7,806 nucleotides of DNA from a bacterium (GTDB lineage Archaea > Nanobdellota > Nanobdellia > Pacearchaeales > GW2011-AR1), in assembly GCA_030588935.1 (NCBI GenBank), contig JAUUWR010000046.1:1-7806 (forward strand), written 5' to 3'. The first letter of the stretch is position 1, and the number at the start of each line of letters is the position of its first letter. The position numbers and the translations under genes were made by a program. The notes beneath the pieces are model-generated. The model had not been told where the DNA came from and ran no database searches. It was given only the letters and a program-made list of their open reading frames with translations. Shown in pieces: positions 1 through 6,006 of the stretch.

Positions 1-129
1 TTAGAATTAACAAGGAATTATGAGGTTCCAGCTTATATTAAGCAGGATTTGGAGTTGACAAAAAGATATATAGAAAGCATTTTTGGGAGGGATAATGAGA
101 AGCAGGTGGTGTTGGGGGAGTGGGTTTGA
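1..129 (+). CDS. C-terminal end of an unidentified protein (5' partial)
   Basis: Frame 1 is open from the first base to a TGA at 127-129 and gives 42 residues. The sequence is hydrophilic and helix-like (PAYIKQDLELTKRYIESIFG in the middle, EWV at the end) and looks like the amphipathic tail of a soluble protein. No motif assigns a family and the start lies outside the window. Codon use moves from AT-rich to G-rich towards the end, as in other genes here. The next gene starts 65 bp downstream and has its own TATA-like box, so the two are probably transcribed separately. Confidence 0.5.
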   Translation, partial: LELTRNYEVPAYIKQDLELTKRYIESIFGRDNEKQVVLGEWV

Positions 130-164
130 AGTTGTTTGAAAAGTGATTATTAACCTCAATAATC

Positions 165-172
165 CTTAAAAA
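165..172 (+). promoter_or_regulatory. TATA-like box for the 194-607 gene
   Basis: CTTAAAAA is centred about 25-26 bp upstream of the ATG at 194, the usual distance from TATA box to transcription start in archaea. It implies a leaderless mRNA beginning at or next to that ATG. No Shine-Dalgarno sequence precedes the ATG, which fits. Confidence 0.4.
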
Positions 173-193
173 CCTCTCTCAATTGTGATTAAT

Positions 194-607
194 ATGGAAC
201 CTTTATATAAATTAACAGATACAGGATTAGCAGGTTTTATAAAAAATCTAGGTAATGAGCTTATATCAGAATTATCAAAACAAGGACGTAATATAAATGT
301 AGAACAATGTTCTCGTGATAAACAAGATCAAGGTTATTCTTTAATATGGATTTATAATAATAAATATTATGCAGATATAATGCTTTCTAGGGAGCCTTAT
401 GGAAGTTCTAATTTAACAATCGATAGGTTTTGGTGTATTGAAACTAGGGAAACTAGGCATTTTCCTACAGAACTTAAAGAGGCTGCACAAATCTATGAAG
501 ATGTAACAAAATTTTTTGAAAAGAAATTTGGAAACCCGATTTCTGAGCATTCTGGAAGGATCATATATAAAGGAAATCTAGAAGTTAGTGAATTAGTAAG
601 GAATTAA
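194..607 (+). CDS. hypothetical protein, 137 aa
   Basis: A complete reading frame for a soluble protein with no signal peptide or membrane helix. I do not recognise the family. The N-terminal third is an amphipathic helix (TGLAGFIKNLGNELISELSK). A strand-rich middle follows, with aromatic clusters (GYSLIWIYNNKYYADIML, then DRFWCIE). A second helical stretch (ELKEAAQIYEDVTKFFEKKFG) precedes a short tail. This looks like a small alpha/beta domain. A GTG at 185 in the same frame would add three residues. I chose the ATG at 194 because the TATA-like box at 165-172 sits about 26 bp upstream of it, as expected for a leaderless transcript. Codon use is strongly AT-rich. It shows no operon link with the genes on either side. 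Confidence 0.6.
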   Translation: MEPLYKLTDTGLAGFIKNLGNELISELSKQGRNINVEQCSRDKQDQGYSLIWIYNNKYYADIMLSREPYGSSNLTIDRFWCIETRETRHFPTELKEAAQIYEDVTKFFEKKFGNPISEHSGRIIYKGNLEVSELVRN

Positions 608-689
608 TCAAGAACTCTCTTTCCTTAGGTTAGAAATTAGAGGATTCAAGGATTTTATAACCTTAAAATATATTTTTGATTATATGAGA

Positions 690-726
690 ATTTAAAAAGG
701 TTTTTGGGTTTTTTTGATTGTGAGGT
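690..726 (+). promoter_or_regulatory. promoter and ribosome binding site of the PurF-family gene
   Basis: A TATA-like ATTTAAAAAGG lies at 690-700. Transcription should start about 26 bp further on, near 718-722, giving a leader of about 20 nt. The leader begins with TGAGGT, and GAGGT (722-726) is a strong Shine-Dalgarno match 12 nt before the ATG at 739. A T-rich stretch at 701-717 between the box and the leader could also end transcription from upstream. An in-frame TGA at 721-723 rules out any longer protein. Confidence 0.45.
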
Positions 727-738
727 AGAGAAAGAGAG

Positions 739-2106
739 ATGTCAGGAATTTTTGGTGTTTATTCTGTTGAAGGAGAAAATGTAGCTGAAGAATTATATTT
801 AGGGATTATTGCATTGCAGCATAGAGGAGAAGAAGGTTGTGGAATTAGTATTGATAGAAGGGAAGGTTTTTATACGCCTAAAGCCAGAAAGTTAGCACAT
901 TATTTTTTTAGAGATAATTTTGATGGTTTAAATGGATTAAGAAAATTAGCTCCTAATGCGGCTATTGGACACACCCTTTATGAAAATACTGGAGGATTAC
1001 AGCCCGTGGAGCAATGGGGAGAAAATCATCTGATTTCTTTAGCTATGGATGGTATTATGTTGGGGTTTGGAGGAAAAAATGATTCTGTTATGAGGACTTT
1101 ATTTTCCAGATATTTAGACGAGGAAGATAGGGTTTATTCTGCTGGAGAAAGACTAATGAAAAAACTTAATGGAAAAGGTTCTTATTGTGTTGCTTCTTTG
1201 GTAAAAGACAAAGAGGAGGGGATGACTAGTCTAGTTGCTTTTAGAGATCCTAAGGGAATTAAACCCTATTGCTTAGGAAAAAAAGATCATAAATATATTG
1301 TAGCTTCAGAAAGTAAAATTCTGGCAGGGATTGAAGCTGAGTTTACTAAAGATATTGAGCCAGGAGAGCTGATTGTTATAAATAAAGATGGGCTTGAATC
1401 AAAATTATTAGTAGAAGAAAAACATGCCCATTGTTTTTTTGAATGGATTTATTTTGCAGACCCTACTTCTGTAATTGAAGGCAGGGATGTTTTAGAAGTT
1501 AGAAAGGAATTGGGAAGAAGATTGGCTAGAAGGTATGCTGATAGGGTTGATGTTGATTTAGTAATGGCAAGTCCTGATTCTGGAAGAGGAGTTGCAATAG
1601 GTTTTCAGCAAGAATTAAGTAAAATAAAAGAAAAATTTATCCCTTATGAAAGCGCTGCTGTGAAAAATCCTGGTGCTAAGAGAACATTTCAAGTTGAAAA
1701 TGAAGAAGAAAGGAAGTTGGCAGCAAGAGTTAAATTTTATATAAGCGAAAGAATTGTTAAAGATAAAAATGTTGCTGTTGGTGATGATAGCATTGTTAGA
1801 GGAACTGTTTTTAGGGATGGAATGATTTATAAATTAGATAAAGCAGGAGCTGGAAAAATATATCCGGTTATATCCTGTCCTGCTTTACTTCATGCATGCA
1901 TTAAGGATCCAAGAGGGAAGAATTTTATAGCATATGGTTTAGAGGGAACTTTAGAGGAAATAGGAGAGCAAGTTGCTGAAAAATTGAATGCAGAGTTTGT
2001 TTGTTATCCTAGTATGGAAGATATGATTGAATCAGTTGGTTTTGATGATTTATGTAAGGCTTGTATTGATGGACAATTTCCTGTTGATGAGAAATTTTGG
2101 AGATGA
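739..2106 (+). CDS. PurF-family amidophosphoribosyltransferase-like protein with degenerate glutaminase domain
   Basis: PurF normally makes phosphoribosylamine from PRPP and glutamine, the first step of purine synthesis. This 455-residue protein has the usual length and two-domain layout. The phosphoribosyltransferase half (about 230-455) has SPDSG (278-282), the loop ending KRTF (314-317), and the PRPP-binding GDDSIVRGT (348-356). Four cysteines match the Fe-S ligands of the Bacillus-type enzyme: C232 (HCFFEWIYF), C387, and C439/C442 (LCKAC). The glutaminase half (1-225) is recognisable from MSGIFGVYS and QHRGEEGCGI. However, the essential Cys after the initiator Met is Ser2, the GHxRY arginine is Leu80, and the AHNG asparagine is Asp104. 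An in-frame TGA at 721 excludes an upstream start with a propeptide. I infer a protein that keeps PRPP chemistry but cannot hydrolyse glutamine normally, perhaps using ammonia or serving another role. The gene abuts the convergent permease gene without a gap. Confidence 0.85.
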   Translation: MSGIFGVYSVEGENVAEELYLGIIALQHRGEEGCGISIDRREGFYTPKARKLAHYFFRDNFDGLNGLRKLAPNAAIGHTLYENTGGLQPVEQWGENHLISLAMDGIMLGFGGKNDSVMRTLFSRYLDEEDRVYSAGERLMKKLNGKGSYCVASLVKDKEEGMTSLVAFRDPKGIKPYCLGKKDHKYIVASESKILAGIEAEFTKDIEPGELIVINKDGLESKLLVEEKHAHCFFEWIYFADPTSVIEGRDVLEVRKELGRRLARRYADRVDVDLVMASPDSGRGVAIGFQQELSKIKEKFIPYESAAVKNPGAKRTFQVENEEERKLAARVKFYISERIVKDKNVAVGDDSIVRGTVFRDGMIYKLDKAGAGKIYPVISCPALLHACIKDPRGKNFIAYGLEGTLEEIGEQVAEKLNAEFVCYPSMEDMIESVGFDDLCKACIDGQFPVDEKFWR

Positions 2107-3348
2107 TCAAAATAAATAAAACAATATTGTCGGCACTAACAAAGCACCCATCAAATGCATCCTCCTAATTCCTAAAAGAATTGTTGAGATTCCTAAAGAT
2201 GCTGAGATAAGAAATACTAATAATCCTCTTAATCCTGTAAAATATGTTGTTAAAAAAAGTAGAACAACCAAAATTATTAAGGATAGTTTTGAGTAAGGGA
2301 TTTTGTGGATGTTTTTTGCAGTTAATTTGGAGATGAAGATTGTTATAAAAAATGCTGTGATTCCGGATATGATGATTGTTCCAATGACGAATAGAAGATT
2401 ATTAAATGTTAGTTCTGGAATGAGTTTTGAAATTGCGACTGCTGCGCCTGTTCTTGTTTTTTGGATGCTGTAAAGAGTTATGAAAGAAAGTCCCATGACA
2501 ATTGTGTTTATTGCTCCTAAAAGGAAAAGAAATTCTCTTTGGTCTTCTATGTTTGATGCTTGTTTTCCAATTAATGCTGCCTGAGAAGCTCCTAATCCTG
2601 GGAGGAAGGCAGTAAACGGGCTTGCTATTATTGAAGCAAAAGATGCTTTTGTTAATGATTTTTTTCTTAGTTTTATTTTTTTGAGAGGGATTATTTTTTG
2701 TTTTGGGATTTTTGTTTTTTGTTTTATGCTTATTATGAGATTGCTTGCACCAAATAATCCTGTGAGGAGGGGGAGCAAAGGTTCTTTTATATTGAGATTA
2801 AGAGAGGCAATTCCTAAAAAACCAGCTAAGAGGAAAAGAATTAATGCCCAGAGTTTTTTTTGATAGTTGTTTAGAAAATCTTGTTTTTTTAAACCACCTT
2901 CACTTGAAACTAAATATATTGAAGCTAATAAAAGAATTATCCACATGATTTTTGTTACATAAGGATAAATTATTGGAAGGAGGTAGATGAAGACTGGGGT
3001 GAAGAGGAGGATTATTAAGAGAGCTGTTAGGCTTCCGTAAAGGGTGAAAATAATTGCAAAATATGCCCGTCCTTTTAAAAGAAGTTTGTGGCCTGGGAGA
3101 ATTGATAGGGCAGTGTCCTGGTCTGGTGCACCTAAGAAAATTGAGGGAATGTAATCCACAAAAGTGTGGGTGATTGCCATTGCAACAATAAAGATTACCA
3201 ACACAATTGGAGAGAAGTGTGTGAGGAAAAAAGCAGATAATGAAATTAGAAAGATAGATATTAAGTTAATATGGATTCCTGGGATGAGACCTGTGATTGT
3301 TCCTGCAACCAATCCAACCAAAATAGCGACGATAAGTTGCCATAGCAT
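2107..3348 (-). CDS. TctA-like (DUF112 / COG1784) multi-spanning membrane protein
   Basis: A 413-residue, very hydrophobic protein with about 11-12 predicted membrane helices. Family marks are the N-terminal GTITGLIPGIHIN (16-28), FLGAPDQDTALSILPGHKL (71-89), FLPGLGASQAALIG (248-261), and the C-terminal RRMHLMGALLVPT (395-407). It belongs to the TctA permease superfamily. Bacterial TctA works with TctB and a periplasmic binding protein on tricarboxylates. No partner gene is present here, as is usual for archaeal versions, so the substrate is unknown. A basic, lysine-rich cytoplasmic loop lies at 209-230. The gene is last in a minus-strand run, 69 bp after the methyltransferase, and its TGA abuts the TGA of the convergent PurF-family gene. 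A truncated relative of its N-terminus lies at 4404-4484. Confidence 0.85.
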   Translation of the reverse strand: MLWQLIVAILVGLVAGTITGLIPGIHINLISIFLISLSAFFLTHFSPIVLVIFIVAMAITHTFVDYIPSIFLGAPDQDTALSILPGHKLLLKGRAYFAIIFTLYGSLTALLIILLFTPVFIYLLPIIYPYVTKIMWIILLLASIYLVSSEGGLKKQDFLNNYQKKLWALILFLLAGFLGIASLNLNIKEPLLPLLTGLFGASNLIISIKQKTKIPKQKIIPLKKIKLRKKSLTKASFASIIASPFTAFLPGLGASQAALIGKQASNIEDQREFLFLLGAINTIVMGLSFITLYSIQKTRTGAAVAISKLIPELTFNNLLFVIGTIIISGITAFFITIFISKLTAKNIHKIPYSKLSLIILVVLLFLTTYFTGLRGLLVFLISASLGISTILLGIRRMHLMGALLVPTILFYLF

Positions 3349-3417
3349 ATTTCTTTATCCTTTATTTTAATTTGTATTCCTGGTACTTTTTAAGGTTTTG
3401 ATGATTTATACAACATT

Positions 3418-4230
3418 TTAGATACTTTTTATTTTAATTTTTGTACCCAGTGTATCCTCACTCTTTTTGTATTTAATATGGATTTCATATTGCTTATTTT
3501 TTGTGACTTTTCTCTTTTTGATAAAAATAACCAATGGGTTAAATAAAAATTTAGATTTCGTAGCAAAAATATTTTCACTTAATTGAGCTTTGTTGCTTAT
3601 CCTAACTGCATTCACAATCCCAGATTCCTTAGCAGTTACAATAACCTTTTTATTAATAATTAATGGTTCTTTAATATAAAAGTTTGGGCTATCAAAAATA
3701 ACTTTATTGGACATTGGTTTATCCCCCTTTAATTTTTCGTATCTTGAATCATAATCAAAATATAAACCATAAACATCTCTTTGTGCATTAATTAATTGAA
3801 TCCAAGATTTACAATTCATTGGAATGATTTTTCCATTTTTTTTCAGGAATTTTCTTAAATGATTAATAACTTGGACTTCTGGTTCATAGAAAAAACCAGT
3901 ACTTAGTAACTCACAAATTATTACATCTACCTTACAAGGAAGTTTTACTTTGGTTGCATCCCCATAAATTACTTGGATCACATTAGAAAGATTATTAAGT
4001 TCAGCATTCTTTTTTATAATTTCAATAAATCTTGGATTAGATTCTATACAAAAAACTTTTTTTGCACCATTTCTTGCAGCAAATAATCCAAGGACACCAG
4101 AGCCACTTCCAGCATCAACAACGATATTCCCTTTTTTAACAGTTTCACTAATTGCACTTAAAAAATCAAAAGACCTTTTTTTATCAAAAAGACATTCTTG
4201 AATTTCATAAGGAGTAAATTTAGTAATCAT
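3418..4230 (-). CDS. PRMT-like class I SAM-dependent methyltransferase
   Basis: 270 residues. The N-terminal Rossmann domain has SAM motif I VVDAGSGSGVLGLFAA (37-52), the ribose-binding acid E63 (VFCIE), and the adenine-side D91 (YGDATK). The catalytic loop is CELLSTGFFYE (106-116). Its two glutamates, E107 and E116, are nine residues apart, as in the double-E loop of protein arginine methyltransferases. KFLKKNGKIIP (127-137) and DVYGLYFDY (152-160) also match PRMT patterns (LKPGG..P and VYG.D). The second half (about 175-270) is strand-rich and fits the PRMT beta-barrel. The position of the PRMT THW loop reads LFNP (229-232), so the arginine-binding histidine is missing. I infer modification of a protein side chain, target unknown. 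A more general L11/PrmA-like methyltransferase is the alternative. The TATA box 26 bp upstream indicates a leaderless mRNA and an independent promoter. Confidence 0.75.
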   Translation of the reverse strand: MITKFTPYEIQECLFDKKRSFDFLSAISETVKKGNIVVDAGSGSGVLGLFAARNGAKKVFCIESNPRFIEIIKKNAELNNLSNVIQVIYGDATKVKLPCKVDVIICELLSTGFFYEPEVQVINHLRKFLKKNGKIIPMNCKSWIQLINAQRDVYGLYFDYDSRYEKLKGDKPMSNKVIFDSPNFYIKEPLIINKKVIVTAKESGIVNAVRISNKAQLSENIFATKSKFLFNPLVIFIKKRKVTKNKQYEIHIKYKKSEDTLGTKIKIKSI

Positions 4231-4251
4231 ATTTCTTATAAATTTAGCACT

Positions 4252-4260
4252 TATTTAAAT
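4252..4260 (-). promoter_or_regulatory. TATA box for the methyltransferase gene
   Basis: On the minus strand ATTTAAATA is centred 26 bp before the ATG at 4230. This is the archaeal TATA-to-start distance, so the transcript should be leaderless. The methyltransferase can therefore be transcribed independently of the PfkB gene further upstream. Confidence 0.55.
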
Positions 4261-4348
4261 CTTATTATTTAATCTTATCGTCTTTAATTTTTGCTTTTAG
4301 GTATTTTGGATTTATTTTTCTTTGCTATGTACATTTTAAGCTTTTTTC

Positions 4349-4390
4349 TTTTTTATATTCGGTATCCACTGAGTGTACCAATATAAAAAA
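4349..4390. repeat. 42-bp imperfect inverted repeat / hairpin
   Basis: The outer arms TTTTTTATATT (4349-4359) and AATATAAAAAA (4380-4390) are perfect reverse complements. Inside them GGTA (4361-4364) pairs with TACC, and CAC pairs with GTG around a TGA loop. Only a single C and a TC bulge out. This gives about 18 base pairs in 42 nt. AGCT at 4339-4342 and 4393-4396 may extend the arms. It lies between the broken TctA copy and the methyltransferase promoter. It could be a terminator-like stem, a structured RNA or a mobile-element scar. The run of A on both 3' sides argues against a classical intrinsic terminator. Confidence 0.6.
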
Positions 4391-4403
4391 TTAGCTATTT
4401 TTA

Positions 4404-4484
4404 CATGGTGTCGACGGGTCAGAGGCCTGTTATTGTTCCGGCGATGATTCCGATGAGGAGTGCTAGGATTATGTAGGTTATCAT
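4404..4484 (-). pseudogene. truncated N-terminal copy of a TctA-like (DUF112) gene
   Basis: The ATG at 4484-4482 opens a 21-residue frame, MITYIILALLIGIIAGTITG followed by Leu and a TGA at 4421-4419. It matches the N-terminus of the intact permease at 2107-3348 almost residue for residue in GTITGL, with the same preceding hydrophobic helix. The family motif after GL is IPGIHIN, where this copy stops. If two bases (TG) after the Leu codon are skipped, the next codons read T-R-R-H-H-V-K, which keeps the H-V of a GLTPGIHVN-type motif. This suggests decay by a small indel. Codons are more C-ending (CTC, ATC, GCC, GGC) than in the intact copy, so it is an old or independently acquired paralogue and not a recent duplication. 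It starts 24 bp after the PfkB stop. Confidence 0.65.
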
Positions 4485-4507
4485 TTATTTTTTAATTAAA
4501 GTAATAT

Positions 4508-5392
4508 TTAAAAAGATTGTAGGGATTGTTTTAGTCTTTTAAGAACTTCATCCAATGTTCCAGTGAATGGGCCTTGATTTTCAATACATATGGTTGAGGT
4601 CATTGCTGCGAATTCGCCTTGTTTTATTGGGTCATCAAACAATTCTAGTGCTTTGATAAATCCTGCCATGTATGTATCTCCAGCTCCTGTAGGATTCACA
4701 AGTGTATTAGGAGGATATGCTTTAATTGAATATTCTTTATTTCTCAAAAAGAGTCTTGATCCTCTGCTTTCAAGTGTGATAATTACATTTTTTGCTCCTT
4801 TACTTTGCAGATAAGAAGCCCCATCTCTTAAGTTTTGGCATTTTGTGATAAACCCTAATTCTTTATCATCTAAGAATAAATATTCCACGAAAGGCAAGAG
4901 TTTAAGGACATTCAATGGATTTTTCCATACAATGTGATTTTTATTATCCAGATACCTTATCATTCCTTGAGCTGCCAGAACAAGCCTGTTATTTTTGGAC
5001 AACTTTTTTATTAATGTGGTTGAAAAGTTATTATGAAATAAAGGACCGAGGATAATATAATCTATTTCAGATAATTGTCTGGGGGGAATATCTTCGGCTG
5101 TAATTATATTATCAGGTACATCAGCATATTGCACTCGTGCATTTATATCTTTATTTAGATATTTATTTGTGAATTGAATTGTGCTATTTTTAGATATTGG
5201 TACGAGATGAAATTTAATACCATTAATCCAACTAGATTCACTATCATTATACGATGCAAAGACAGTAGTATCTACTCCTAGGGATGAGAAGGCCTGTCCT
5301 GCATAATAAGTAACTCCTCCTGGTTGGTAGAATTCTCTTCTTTTTACAATATTGAGGTCTTTACAAAGCGGTCCAATAATACAAATTTTCAT
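4508..5392 (-). CDS. PfkB-family (ribokinase-like) carbohydrate or nucleoside kinase
   Basis: 294 residues, the usual length for PfkB kinases, which transfer phosphate from ATP to a sugar or nucleoside hydroxyl. The N-terminal strand MKICIIGPL leads to the first signature PGGVTYYAGQAFSSLG (24-39), with the Gly-Gly that lines the substrate site. The C-terminal signature is VNPTGAGDTYMAGF (232-245). D239 of GAGD is the catalytic base, and the preceding residues form the anion hole. The usual first Asp of DTTGAGD is Asn-Pro here. VIITLESRGS (203-212) is the typical strand-turn ahead of the lid. The substrate cannot be read from sequence; ribose, other sugars and nucleosides are all possible. The ATG is preceded by an AGGT ribosome binding site at six-base spacing. 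The nearest downstream sequence is the broken TctA fragment. Confidence 0.85.
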   Translation of the reverse strand: MKICIIGPLCKDLNIVKRREFYQPGGVTYYAGQAFSSLGVDTTVFASYNDSESSWINGIKFHLVPISKNSTIQFTNKYLNKDINARVQYADVPDNIITAEDIPPRQLSEIDYIILGPLFHNNFSTTLIKKLSKNNRLVLAAQGMIRYLDNKNHIVWKNPLNVLKLLPFVEYLFLDDKELGFITKCQNLRDGASYLQSKGAKNVIITLESRGSRLFLRNKEYSIKAYPPNTLVNPTGAGDTYMAGFIKALELFDDPIKQGEFAAMTSTICIENQGPFTGTLDEVLKRLKQSLQSF

Positions 5393-5398
5393 TTCTAT

Positions 5399-5452
5399 AC
5401 CTTTTAAGATATCACTTCTTAATTAATTGAAAAGCCAGTTGTCTATTTAAAT
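5399..5452 (-). promoter_or_regulatory. promoter and ribosome binding site of the PfkB gene
   Basis: On the minus strand ATTTAAATA (5452-5444) is a good TATA box. It predicts transcription from about 5422 and a 30-nt leader. AAGGT (5403-5399) is a Shine-Dalgarno candidate six bases before the ATG at 5392. This leadered arrangement contrasts with the leaderless methyltransferase downstream. Confidence 0.4.
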
Positions 5453-5520
5453 TTTTTTGAGGATAACTACCTAACTAAATTCTGCTAAAAAACTTGTGTG
5501 AGATATAAATTTATAAACAC

Positions 5521-5530
5521 TTTTATAAAG
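5521..5530 (+). promoter_or_regulatory. TATA box for the 5551-5868 gene
   Basis: TTTTATAAAG is centred 26 bp before the ATG at 5551, so a leaderless transcript is expected. This placement is the reason for preferring that ATG over a TTG at 5542. Further A/T boxes lie just upstream (about 5502-5516). Confidence 0.5.
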
Positions 5531-5550
5531 TTTGAATTTCTTTGTTTTTT

Positions 5551-5868
5551 ATGGAAGATATTGCTAAAAAAGATGATACTATTTTTGGAAAATTTAGTTT
5601 GGTTTTAGCAATTATAGGGTTGTTGCCATTTATCTGTTACTTGTTTTTGAGGGTATTTGAGCCCTCATATTTTTTAAATACAGATACAATCAAAATCCTT
5701 TTTTTTATAATATTGTTTATAGTTCCCATAATTATTATCTTGTCAATTATTTTTGGGATAAAACAAATCTTTAAACTTAAAACTAAATCTGCGATTATTG
5801 GAATTATATTGGGTATAACAGAATTATTATTTTTAATTATATTTTTTGTTGAAGGGGTTCGTGTATAA
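5551..5868 (+). CDS. small membrane protein with three predicted helices, unknown function
   Basis: 105 residues from the ATG at 5551. A short charged N-terminus (MEDIAKKDDTIFGK) is followed by three hydrophobic segments at about 15-37, 48-72 and 80-102, separated by EPSYFLNTDTIK and KQIFKLKTK. The positive charges between helices 2 and 3 suggest that this loop is cytoplasmic. The Gly-containing repeats (LAIIGLLPF, IIGIILGI) resemble small DUF4190-type integral membrane proteins, but I cannot place it in a family. It is divergent from the PfkB gene and has its own TATA box. The next gene starts 138 bp downstream with a separate promoter, so co-transcription is uncertain. Confidence 0.65.
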   Translation: MEDIAKKDDTIFGKFSLVLAIIGLLPFICYLFLRVFEPSYFLNTDTIKILFFIILFIVPIIIILSIIFGIKQIFKLKTKSAIIGIILGITELLFLIIFFVEGVRV

Positions 5869-5939
5869 CTGATTGGTTTTTATTATTTTCTGTTTGGGTT
5901 GGGGGATTTAAGATTCTTTGAAACTTTGATGGAGAAAGG

Positions 5940-6006
5940 TTTAAAAAATGTGTATTTCTTTGGTTTATGAGGTGAAAACCTCAGAATTAGTTCTGAGAGT
6001 ATTAAG
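5940..6006 (+). promoter_or_regulatory. promoter and structured leader with two competing hairpins before the AlaE-family gene
   Basis: GAAAGG then TTTAAAAAA (5934-5948) looks like a BRE/TATA pair and predicts a start near 5968. The leader then begins with TGAGGT. Hairpin 1 is TGAGGT (5968-5973), loop GAAA, ACCTCA (5978-5983). Hairpin 2 is CTCAGAA (5980-5986), loop TTAG, TTCTGAG (5991-5997). Both need CTCA at 5980-5983, so they exclude each other. Hairpin 1 buries the Shine-Dalgarno GAGGTGA (5969-5975). Hairpin 2 leaves it free and shortens the effective distance to the ATG from 31 to about 13 nt. An alternative reading is a 20-codon upstream ORF from ATG 5948 whose TGA overlaps the 6007 ATG as ATGA. 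Confidence 0.5.

Noticed and set aside
185..193. GTG start adding three residues to the 194-607 protein
   Set aside because: The TATA-like box is 26 bp before the ATG at 194, which fits a leaderless start there, and no ribosome binding site supports the GTG.
611..624. 14-bp exact match between 611-624 and 7532-7545
   Set aside because: One copy lies in coding sequence and the other in a spacer. A single 14-bp match is only mildly unexpected in a 7.8-kb AT-rich window and the flanks do not extend it.
643..664. Possible terminator stem (AAGG...CCTT) after the 194-607 gene
   Set aside because: Only four base pairs with a nine-base loop and no clear U-run directly after it.
2681..2863. Plus-strand open frame of 60 codons
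   Set aside because: It lies entirely inside the well-supported minus-strand TctA-like gene, and its Phe/Arg-rich translation is typical of an antisense shadow.
3164..3370. Plus-strand open frame of 68 codons
   Set aside because: It is antisense to the conserved N-terminus of the TctA-like permease.
4590..4814. Plus-strand open frame of 74 codons
   Set aside because: It is antisense to the GAGD region of the PfkB kinase, which is clearly the coding strand.
5542..5550. TTG start adding three residues to the 5551-5868 protein
   Set aside because: The TATA box is 26 bp before the ATG at 5551, so transcription probably begins at that ATG.
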